Positions 17,901-25,976 of a stretch of DNA of 64,000 nt are shown here, piece by piece; position 1 is the first letter of the stretch, and each line of letters begins with the position of its first letter. This DNA comes from Candidatus Altimarinota bacterium. Its GTDB lineage: Bacteria > Patescibacteriota > Gracilibacteria > JAUYGZ01. The notes below the pieces were generated by a model that was not told the DNA's origin, did not search any database, and was given only the letters and a program-made list of their open reading frames with translations. Both the position numbers and the translations under genes were made by a program. The DNA lies in the NCBI GenBank assembly GCA_029233985.1, contig JARGOK010000002.1, positions 248,001-312,000 on the forward strand, written 5' to 3'.

Positions 17901-20344
17901 TCATAATCAACCCAAAAAGTCCCAACACATTCTGTCCAGGTGCCAGTTTCTGTACCAGCATAAACACCAAGAACATCAGTAGAAAGAAAAGTCTCACTAC
18001 AGCTATTTATCGTCGCTTGTCCAACTGTAGTAGAAAGATTTACGGAACAACTCGTTGCTACATTATTTTTTCTCAAGACAGCACTAAGAGAAGTGCCTAT
18101 AGTACCTGTGCAAGTCGCAGCAATCTGTCGAACATTTCCAGGGCATCCCATTATTGATCCAAAAGGCGTCTGACCATTCCCTAAAGCCCATGATTGATCA
18201 GAAACAACAGTACCTCTCTCTCCCCAAAATACAGCATTGTCTCCACAAGCACCCGAACCACCAGACAATGCCTTAAAGGTAGAACCACCATCATTACTAA
18301 ATTCCCAGCGATTATTTCCATCATCATAACGAAGTATTCCATTTGACTCCGATCCCTGCTCAGCAATTATATCCACATCTTGATCAGGATCCCCTCCTTC
18401 ATCTTGATCAATAGTAAAACTCGTTTCATTTGTGCCGAGCCCTACAGATCCTGGAAGCCCTTGAGCACCTGCAGGCCCAGTAACACCTTCTAGAGAAAAC
18501 AATGCAAGTGCCGTAGCACCACTTTCTGTTTGCATAGCCCCTCCATCAATATTTTCAACCTCAAGTCGAATAATATCACCAAGAGAATATTCACGTGGAA
18601 ATGAAACCGATCCTTGAGTCTGACCAGAAAATTGTTCACGGGAATACGTCGCAAACAAACTCCCTGGTATAAGAGTAAATCCACTCCCCGTATTTTCCGT
18701 CATTCTCCAACCAGCAGTACTCCGTATAGCCCCTCCCTCTCCAGTACCAGTATTCTCTACCCCACCATGTACAGACACCATATACCAGCCATCTTGATTC
18801 ACAGTAAGTTCACCAGTAGTAGCATTAAAAGTAAAAGAACCAGAAGAAATCGTTTCAGGAGCTGTCCAACCAGTAACCGCTGAAAAACCTGATCCAGAAA
18901 TAGACTGATTCCCATTGTGTACAGCATGAAAACGATCAGGAGTATCCATACCATCTCCAGTCAAGATCGCTTCAAAAGCTCCACCATCATTCGAAAGCTC
19001 CCATCTATCATTATCATCATCATAACGAAGCACGCCACTATTTTCAGATCCTTGTGAAGCAATAATTTCAATATCTTGATCTGGATTTCCCGCCTCATCT
19101 GAATCAAGACGAAGAATAGTTCCTTGCAGATTGACATTTCCATCCACCACAAGTGCATCAGAAAGACTAAAATAGTCATTGATTTCATCCCACTGGAGAG
19201 TCTCACCTACCACATTCCCAAACTCTAGCGTCACGTCTTGTGCTCCACCTTGGTTTTCATCGAGTGTAAAGCTATCTGCTGGAGTCCCTAAAATAAGTTC
19301 ATCGATGGCGTCTTGCGTATCTTCTGCATCAAGCTGATTCGCTGCAGCAATATTGTTGTTGTCATACGCCACTCCAAAATTCATCCATGATCCCGTATCA
19401 GTGAGATTAAAAACCGAACTATTATAGGTCCCCAAGGTCCCTGCATTGATGAATGATGTGAGCCCCACCACAGAGTTCGTTGCTGTGATAAGTCCACTCG
19501 CATCATTATCTCCATCCAAAAATGATCCGACAACAGACACTGTTCCATCATTCCCACCTCCTGCTCCATCTCCGAGCTCTACATCAGAGTCGGTTACAAA
19601 TGCACTCGTTGCTCCTGGAACATACAATTCTCCTCCTGCTCCTCCATCATCTATCGTCACATTTTGAACAGCTGAATTAGAGGACATAGTGATCACTCCA
19701 CTAAAAGTCGTCTTTGTTCGGTCTCGCCCAAGTAAAAGTGTTGAGGCAGGTATCGTAACCGTTTCATTATTTGAACCTGGTTCGATGATAATAACCCATG
19801 GGTTACTTGGACCTGGGCTCTGCGTATTTATATACACAATTGCATCTGCCAAATTTCCATACACTTCTCCTGTTTGCACACTACGAGTTCCATCTACATA
19901 CACAATATTCGTTTGATCCACAGATCCTCCGCCTCCAGAACCCACTACAGACCAGCTCAGGTTTGAACACACTCTCAGTTCATCATCTGTTGTGTTGTAG
20001 TACATTCGTCCTTCACTTGGGGCATCACAAGTCGGGTCAGCTGCGGCATTTTCGACTCGGAAGTTTTCCAGCTCGTTTCCTTCCAAACTTAGATCATCAC
20101 TCAGTTCAAATCGCCCATCATCCACATCAAATTGCAGGTATTCGTTCAAGACTGAACCAAATTCAATTTGGACAACATCTCCTGATCCCGCTGTACCATC
20201 TTGGTCCAAGGTAAAGCTTCCTGTGGCTGCTCCTTCTTCATCTGGTACAAAGTCTGTCAAATCTACTTGTGCAAATGCAGGTTGGGCCAATAAAAAGAAC
20301 CCAAGGAACAAAAAAAGAAATCGGTATAAACAATAGTGTTTCAA
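17897..20344 (-). CDS. Secreted tailspike/fibre-like modular protein B
   Basis: 815 residues from a TTG that opens a textbook signal peptide (KHYCLYRFLFLFLGFFLLAQ, cleavage after PAFA). A more upstream TTG at 20383 only adds residues before it. The order of domains parallels protein A: identical ~107-residue head, beta-helix region (EPGSNNETVTIP, LLGRDRTKTTF), repeat pair (GGAQDVTLEFGNV; SGVLRYDDDNDRWELSNDGG), C1q-like sandwich, collagen-like GPAGAQGLPGSVG, and a second repeat. The C-terminal ~100 residues are different: a small Cys-containing domain (GACGDNAVFWGERGT ... EFLSTDVLG-like) unrelated to protein A. So the head is shared and the tip swapped. Probably a cell-surface binding fibre (inference). 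Confidence 0.8.
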   Translation of the reverse strand: MKHYCLYRFLFLFLGFFLLAQPAFAQVDLTDFVPDEEGAATGSFTLDQDGTAGSGDVVQIEFGSVLNEYLQFDVDDGRFELSDDLSLEGNELENFRVENAAADPTCDAPSEGRMYYNTTDDELRVCSNLSWSVVGSGGGGSVDQTNIVYVDGTRSVQTGEVYGNLADAIVYINTQSPGPSNPWVIIIEPGSNNETVTIPASTLLLGRDRTKTTFSGVITMSSNSAVQNVTIDDGGAGGELYVPGATSAFVTDSDVELGDGAGGGNDGTVSVVGSFLDGDNDASGLITATNSVVGLTSFINAGTLGTYNSSVFNLTDTGSWMNFGVAYDNNNIAAANQLDAEDTQDAIDELILGTPADSFTLDENQGGAQDVTLEFGNVVGETLQWDEINDYFSLSDALVVDGNVNLQGTILRLDSDEAGNPDQDIEIIASQGSENSGVLRYDDDNDRWELSNDGGAFEAILTGDGMDTPDRFHAVHNGNQSISGSGFSAVTGWTAPETISSGSFTFNATTGELTVNQDGWYMVSVHGGVENTGTGEGGAIRSTAGWRMTENTGSGFTLIPGSLFATYSREQFSGQTQGSVSFPREYSLGDIIRLEVENIDGGAMQTESGATALALFSLEGVTGPAGAQGLPGSVGLGTNETSFTIDQDEGGDPDQDVDIIAEQGSESNGILRYDDGNNRWEFSNDGGSTFKALSGGSGACGDNAVFWGERGTVVSDQSWALGNGQTPFGSIMGCPGNVRQIAATCTGTIGTSLSAVLRKNNVATSCSVNLSTTVGQATINSCSETFLSTDVLGVYAGTETGTWTECVGTFWVDYD
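19950..20272 (-). repeat. 323-bp block identical to 16406-16728
   Basis: Second copy, encoding the head of protein B. See the partner entry for the comparison. Confidence 0.9.
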
Positions 20345-20353
20345 AGAAAAAAA

Positions 20354-20359
20354 ATTATA
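20354..20359 (-). promoter_or_regulatory. -10 element of fibre gene B
   Basis: Minus strand TATAAT with only nine bases (a T-run) between it and the TTG start at 20344; TTGGAT lies 18 bp upstream. Transcription would begin two or three bases before the start codon, giving an almost leaderless message. Confidence 0.5.
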
Positions 20360-20460
20360 TCTCTTCGAGAAAATTATATCCAAAATATTCCATAAATGAT
20401 CTCAAAAAAGAGTATTCAACTCAGCATACAACAGGAGATCAAGTCGAAATACATGTATCG

Positions 20461-23400
20461 TTATCGTATTCTTTTCCCAAGGTATTGGACTCGAATAGCA
20501 TGAATATCGACATTTCCAGTAAATGTATCATTTACAGCGTCTGCTCCATCTCTATTTATCATAAAATAAACCGTATCATCAGCTGTAATTTCAGCTTCTA
20601 GCAAAACAAACGACTCTTCTTGAAGCTGATTTGTAGTACCGTTAGCACTTTCAGTGACATCAATACCGGCTTGCCAGTCGCCAGCATTCAAGAGCTCAGT
20701 ATTGGGAATACTTCCCATTTCAACCTCCCAATTCACATTTCCAGTGTCGGTATTACTAGGTGACCACAGAACCGTAAAAGTGAGGTCACCTTCAACATAA
20801 TCATTTGGGAGATTAAAAGACCATCGACCTCGACTATCACCGTCAGGGTCAAATCGAAGAACAGGAATTCGACTCCCTATTTTACCTCCCCCTTGAACAG
20901 CTGAAGTCCTCCCTCCTCCTATATCCAACCAAAATTCAGTATCTACTAGGGCATCACTATAAATTTGACCTTCCACACCAAGTTCTCCAGAAACAAACAC
21001 ATCATCCCCATCCAAACCGAAGGCAGCATCATTGAGAGAATTTGTTCCATCATCAATTGTTTCAGAATTAGCTCCAACTGTAAGATTATTTACCAAATCA
21101 AAATCACCTCCGTCGGTAAATGTTGCAAAGGTCACGCCTCCATCCTGAATAAGAAAATCCTCTGTGTTATTCAAGTTAAATATCAAATCGCCAGATCCAT
21201 CCACAGAAATACTCTGCCCACTGTTATATGCATCATCAAGAGTGCTTCCTCCACCTCCAGCATCTATCTGATTCCAATCAGCAGCACCAACAGTACTATC
21301 TACGAGGACATAAGCTGTATTTGCTGTTTCATCAATCCAAAAATCCCCTACATCATATCCATCTCCACTATCATCGGTAACTCCAGGAGCAACAGTATCA
21401 CGATGATGATCTGAACCTATCAATGTAGCTGTACCCACATCTGTAATATCAACTGTCACATTCGTAAACCGGTTACTCAATAAAAGATTTTGTTCAGCCG
21501 CAGCTGCTTGGATATTAAATCCTGTATCCCAAGGGTTCACACCTCCAGAAAGATTATTAAAAGAAAAGGCATTACTATCAACATTTCCACGAACATCAAA
21601 AGCTATTGTGGCACCAGCAGGAGCGCCAGCTACTGTATTATTTTGAAAAGAATTTCGAAGAACATTCACATTCGTTGCGTTCCCAATCTGAAAACCTGTG
21701 GCAAATCCCACTCCTGCATTCCCAAATCCATCAATAATGTTTCCGTTGAAAATAGAATCTGTCGTCTGTTTCAGAGATCCAGAATTAAAGGAATCGATAC
21801 CAATTGCAGTTGCGCCTACTGCTTGCGAACCAGAAAAGACATTCGCTGTCATATTAACATTTGACACTGCACCCATAAAAATCCCATACCCACCACCACC
21901 TGCAGCCATATTTGTGGCACGATTATTAAAAAGCGAGCTGTTATCAACTCCCACAAAGACATAAGCGGTCTCAGCAACAAAGTCTACATTATTTCCATCC
22001 AATAGTGCATTTATTACTCCTTGATCATTTCCAAATACTCCACCTATATCTCCATCTGATGTTACATGTATCCCATCAGTAAAATAATTGGCTCCACCAT
22101 TACCAAATACTCTACAATTAATGATCACAGGTCGAACCAGTTGCTCTGCAGTTCCATCAATAAAATGAATCCCCATATGAGCAGTAGCAGCTGATCCAGA
22201 GGTACCAGAAATTTTCTGAACCGTTACATTGTCTACTCTCAAGTCCGTACCTCCAGCAGTTCGAATACCATGAATATCTGTAGCTCCTGTACCTGTCACT
22301 TCAAGTTTAAAATCCTTTAAAGTAACTCCATCTACTGGTGACGTACCATCAGCAGTTCCCATTTGGATAGCAGCAACTGTCGCACCAGTAGCAATACCAG
22401 AGACACTAATAACCGAAGCATCTCCAAACCCCTGAATAACAATATTATCATCTTGAATAGTAAGAGTGGACGTCAGTGCATGATTACCCGGCAAGAGCGT
22501 AATCTGACCTCCATCACCAGCAAACTCGATACTATCGATAGCTCCCTGAAGATTCATTTGGTCTGAAACAATAATAGTATCTGCTGGAACAGGGGTGATG
22601 ATACCTGTGGTACTCACACTTCCTCCACCAGCCAAGACAATTGGCCAATCATTAAACTCAAGAGGATTATCTCCACTTCGACTGTCGACAAAGATAAGTG
22701 AAGCAGCGTTCAGGTTGGCAGTTCCACCTCCAGGGGGAATAGGCAATAAAACATCACCAAGACTCCCAGCAACTACAGCACTTTTGATGATCTTCAGATT
22801 CGTCGTCGGAGCAACTCCTTCAGTACTATTGACCAAAACATCATTGGCATTGTCGATATCAAAATCGACAAAATTGAAACGGAGAGATGTAGAGGCTGTC
22901 TGCACATCAATAACCTCAGCTGCTGTCAGGTCTCCAGTGGTCTGGAGGGTGAGGAACTCAAAAGAAGAGTCCAGAGAACTGAACTTCCCTCCAGCTGTCA
23001 CATTGATGGTAGATCGACTCGCATCTTTCCCGATGATGATGGTGTTCTCCAAGGTCACGTTAGTGGTGACATCATGCGTCTCAGCAGAGAGCAACATAAT
23101 ACCTCCTGAGCGATCAACGAGGTAATCTGCAGCAAGCTCTATTGTCGTGAAATCTCCCACCCCAACACCTGTGTCGACTGTAACAACCTTCGTGAGATTG
23201 TTGGATGTCACAACTCCATCCAGAGAAGTCCATGTCGATCCTGACCAAACGTAGCTCCCTGGTGTACAAGGAACAGGAACGGTACATCCAGGAGCAACCG
23301 TCTCATTATTGTCTTTAAGAATAACAATACGTCCAGAATCATCTACACCAAAATTATCCTCAAGATCAGTGACATTCTCGATTTCAAAACTCAGGTTTGC

Positions 23401-23661
23401 TCGCTCGTTTATCGGATCCAAATCATCATAGTCTTCATTGGTGATTTGGAGTTCATCAGTAGCAACATCCCATCGAATGACGGCATTCTGGTTCAAAATG
23501 GGATCATTACCAAATTGGATGATAATATCGTCTGCTCCAATACCATCAAAATCAATAAAAAATCCCTCCGAATCAATTTCATCAAAAACATCATCCTGAA
23601 AAGTAATCAATGCCTGCGCAGGTGCAATAGAAACTGCAAACAGAACAAGTGCTCCGAGCAA
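20461..23661 (-). CDS. Secreted beta-helix fibre protein C
   Basis: 1066 residues from TTG. The only upstream codons before an in-frame TAA include ATT at 23694, which would give a better signal peptide (IRISLSSLSKVLLGALVLFA, cleaved after PAQA). The head resembles the others (FQDDVFDEIDSEGFFIDFD, IIIQFGNDP, AVIRWDVATDELQI). A first short beta-helix (~160-330) is followed by a long pectate-lyase-like parallel beta-helix at ~360-760 with many Asn-ladder turns (VNMTANVFSGS, VNVLRNSFQNN). Then shaft repeats, and a C-terminal ~140-residue sandwich (RFDPDGDSRGRWSFNLPND ... VQYLGKRIR) related to the tips of proteins D and E. Tailspike-like; a carbohydrate-binding or depolymerising activity is possible but no catalytic residues could be assigned. 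Confidence 0.8.
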   Translation of the reverse strand: MLGALVLFAVSIAPAQALITFQDDVFDEIDSEGFFIDFDGIGADDIIIQFGNDPILNQNAVIRWDVATDELQITNEDYDDLDPINERANLSFEIENVTDLEDNFGVDDSGRIVILKDNNETVAPGCTVPVPCTPGSYVWSGSTWTSLDGVVTSNNLTKVVTVDTGVGVGDFTTIELAADYLVDRSGGIMLLSAETHDVTTNVTLENTIIIGKDASRSTINVTAGGKFSSLDSSFEFLTLQTTGDLTAAEVIDVQTASTSLRFNFVDFDIDNANDVLVNSTEGVAPTTNLKIIKSAVVAGSLGDVLLPIPPGGGTANLNAASLIFVDSRSGDNPLEFNDWPIVLAGGGSVSTTGIITPVPADTIIVSDQMNLQGAIDSIEFAGDGGQITLLPGNHALTSTLTIQDDNIVIQGFGDASVISVSGIATGATVAAIQMGTADGTSPVDGVTLKDFKLEVTGTGATDIHGIRTAGGTDLRVDNVTVQKISGTSGSAATAHMGIHFIDGTAEQLVRPVIINCRVFGNGGANYFTDGIHVTSDGDIGGVFGNDQGVINALLDGNNVDFVAETAYVFVGVDNSSLFNNRATNMAAGGGGYGIFMGAVSNVNMTANVFSGSQAVGATAIGIDSFNSGSLKQTTDSIFNGNIIDGFGNAGVGFATGFQIGNATNVNVLRNSFQNNTVAGAPAGATIAFDVRGNVDSNAFSFNNLSGGVNPWDTGFNIQAAAAEQNLLLSNRFTNVTVDITDVGTATLIGSDHHRDTVAPGVTDDSGDGYDVGDFWIDETANTAYVLVDSTVGAADWNQIDAGGGGSTLDDAYNSGQSISVDGSGDLIFNLNNTEDFLIQDGGVTFATFTDGGDFDLVNNLTVGANSETIDDGTNSLNDAAFGLDGDDVFVSGELGVEGQIYSDALVDTEFWLDIGGGRTSAVQGGGKIGSRIPVLRFDPDGDSRGRWSFNLPNDYVEGDLTFTVLWSPSNTDTGNVNWEVEMGSIPNTELLNAGDWQAGIDVTESANGTTNQLQEESFVLLEAEITADDTVYFMINRDGADAVNDTFTGNVDIHAIRVQYLGKRIR

Positions 23662-23859
23662 AACCTTCGATAATGATGAAAGAGAGATTCTAATAAGGAA
23701 TTATAAACAAATAACAGACTTGACCCGGACAGTTTTCTCTCAAAAAAGAGAATTTTTATCCAGAACACACACTACCAATGTACCAAATGCCTTTCAGAAC
23801 AAAAAGTGACAGGGGTATAATTCCCACATCTGGAAATCAAAAAAGAGTATTTATACAAC

Positions 23860-23888
23860 AAAAAACTGCCGACTAGCGGCAGTTTTTA
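23860..23888 (-). terminator. Terminator after fibre gene D
   Basis: AAAAACTGCCG pairs with CGGCAGTTTTT around a short loop. It lies 24 bp beyond the stop of the gene at 23912 and has T-runs on both strands. Confidence 0.85.
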
Positions 23889-23911
23889 TAAGTGTACTAA
23901 GTAAGAGGTTT

Positions 23912-25876
23912 TTAGTTGGTATAGCTATGTTCAAGTGTTCCCACATAAGCTTCACCAGAACTTGTATCATCAGCAGCAAGCTTAATCTGAACCTCGACAA
24001 TATCACCAGCAGTAAGTTCATCTCCACCAGAACAACCAGCACCAATTTCTCCGGCAGTAATAGTAATCGTTTCCCAATCACCAGCAGAAGCAGCTACTAC
24101 CTGTCCATCATCATGACACTCTTGATCATCTGTATCGTTCCGGATAATCACAGCAACAGAGTTATCACCAAGGGTTGTCGTTGCTGTCTTGAGTCTAAAA
24201 GTAAAGTTCCCTGTCGCATCAAAATCTGTAGGAAGCTCATAACGAACTCTGAGATCGATATCATGTGATGCATTTCGTTGAGTAGTCCATTGATAGAATT
24301 GTTCACGATCAGCTCCATCGACTTCAAAGTCAGCATCAAGACGACCACGATTATTCGATCCATCCTGAAAGACCACTACATTTGGATATTCAGGTTCAAG
24401 CGTAATTACATCATTCTCCAGATCAGTAGAGTTAAAGAGTTCAGTAAGAGCACCTTCTACATCGGTAGCTGTAAAGTTTCCTCCCGCATCTTCAATTCCC
24501 ACATTCGAAGCACCTTCTCCATTTGCAGTAGACGTAAAGGAATTGATATTATCGATGATACCATCAGATGAGAATGTCGGATCAAAATCTTGATCTGTAT
24601 CTGTTAACTGAATCACACCTCCCCCAAGAGTAGTTTGAGCATCTTGAAAGATAATATCGTCTCCAGCAGTAACAGTAGCATCATCTGCAGCATTAATATC
24701 AACATTACCTGATGTTGTCGTCGTAAGACTCAAAGCTCCAGAATCGGTCGTAAAGTTCGAAGCACCAACAGCATCAATGGTTGCAGCACCTGTTGTATCT
24801 ACATCGAGAGAACCAGCATTGACATCTACTGCTCCTCCAGTAGAGGTAATATCAATCTCTTGACCAGTTCCATCAATATTCACTCCATCTCCTCCAGAAA
24901 GAGTAATAGCACCTGAAGAAGTCGAAAAGTTCGAAGCACCAGCAGCATCAAAAGAAATTCCTGCTCCTGAAGAATCTACGGTAATAGCTCCTGTTGTATC
25001 CAGATCAAAAGTCGCAGAATTCAAATCAATCAAACCAGTATTTGTCACATCAAATTCAGCAGTACCAGTAGCAATACCAAAGAATCCATCAGATGTAGTA
25101 AGCGTATTATCAGCATCAACTGCATACACATCTTCAAAGTCTTGAGGACCAGAATTTGACCATGTATTCGCAGCCGTACACACTCGAAGTTCATTATCAG
25201 CTGTATTGTAGTAAAGCTCCCCTTCAATACAAACACCAGGGTCAGCAGCTTCTGTTCGCATCACAAACTGATTTGAAGCTGAAAAATCAATAAGACTATT
25301 TGCAGCAGCTGTAAGAGCATCTGCATTTGTCCCATCACCAATAGTCAATGTTTGCGCACCAGCTGCATCACCATAAACATCTGAAGCTATCGCAGAAAGA
25401 AAATCTCCAGCTGCAGGAGAAACCAGTGTCCACGTATTCGTAGCATTTTCAGTACAAATATAGAGGTTTTCAGTAGCTGGAGTAGTATCTACAGCAAGCT
25501 CACCATCTGAAGAACAAGCCGGAGCTCCTCCACCACTAAAGACTCCTCCAAAAGCTTCTTCACGAATTCGAAATTGTGTCGATCCTGACATATCGATATC
25601 AACACCGTTCCCAATAATCAAATCACTCAAACCATCATCCCAAATAATAGTGGCATCAGTACCATCATTACCGAGCTGGAGGGTGACATCTTCATCACCT
25701 GCATCATCAGCATTAAACCGAAATCCTTCTGAGAAATCATCAGAAAACGTATCATCTTGAAAGATAATACGAGCCTGTGCTCCAGCAGCAGAACTCATAA
25801 GGAGAAACCCAATAGCAGTTGCCGAAGCAAATTTTTTCAGAACCGAATGAAAAGATGTGGGAGTGAATTGTTTCAT
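23912..25876 (-). CDS. Secreted fibre protein D
   Basis: 654 residues, ATG. Signal peptide 1-36 (KFASATAIGFLLMSSAAGAQA). Head: IIFQDDTFSDDFSEGFRFN, VTLQLGND, ATIIWDDGLSDLIIG. Two copies of the YYNTxDNELRVCxxxxTWS strand module (~130 and ~225). Residues ~260-440 are low-complexity beta repeats (GAITVDSSG, GGAVDVNAG, LSLTTTTSGNVDIN) as in phage tail-fibre shafts. The C-terminal ~160 residues (EPEYPNVVVFQDGSNNRGRL ... FYQWTTQRNASHDIDLRVRY) are clearly homologous to the end of protein E. Own promoter at 25920-25948 and terminator at 23860, so it is a monocistronic unit. Confidence 0.8.
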   Translation of the reverse strand: MKQFTPTSFHSVLKKFASATAIGFLLMSSAAGAQARIIFQDDTFSDDFSEGFRFNADDAGDEDVTLQLGNDGTDATIIWDDGLSDLIIGNGVDIDMSGSTQFRIREEAFGGVFSGGGAPACSSDGELAVDTTPATENLYICTENATNTWTLVSPAAGDFLSAIASDVYGDAAGAQTLTIGDGTNADALTAAANSLIDFSASNQFVMRTEAADPGVCIEGELYYNTADNELRVCTAANTWSNSGPQDFEDVYAVDADNTLTTSDGFFGIATGTAEFDVTNTGLIDLNSATFDLDTTGAITVDSSGAGISFDAAGASNFSTSSGAITLSGGDGVNIDGTGQEIDITSTGGAVDVNAGSLDVDTTGAATIDAVGASNFTTDSGALSLTTTTSGNVDINAADDATVTAGDDIIFQDAQTTLGGGVIQLTDTDQDFDPTFSSDGIIDNINSFTSTANGEGASNVGIEDAGGNFTATDVEGALTELFNSTDLENDVITLEPEYPNVVVFQDGSNNRGRLDADFEVDGADREQFYQWTTQRNASHDIDLRVRYELPTDFDATGNFTFRLKTATTTLGDNSVAVIIRNDTDDQECHDDGQVVAASAGDWETITITAGEIGAGCSGGDELTAGDIVEVQIKLAADDTSSGEAYVGTLEHSYTN

Positions 25877-25919
25877 GTGATGTGTTAAAAAATGTTATTT
25901 TTATTTATTACTTCAGATT

Positions 25920-25948
25920 ATTATACCAAACTTTTAAACTTTTTACAA
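25920..25948 (-). promoter_or_regulatory. Promoter of fibre gene D
   Basis: Minus strand TTGTAA (25948-25943), 17-bp spacer, perfect TATAAT (25925-25920) with an extended TGG. The A-rich leader is about 40 nt, without a Shine-Dalgarno. Confidence 0.8.
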
Positions 25949-25976
25949 GAAAATTAAAATGGCTTACTCAAGCGAT

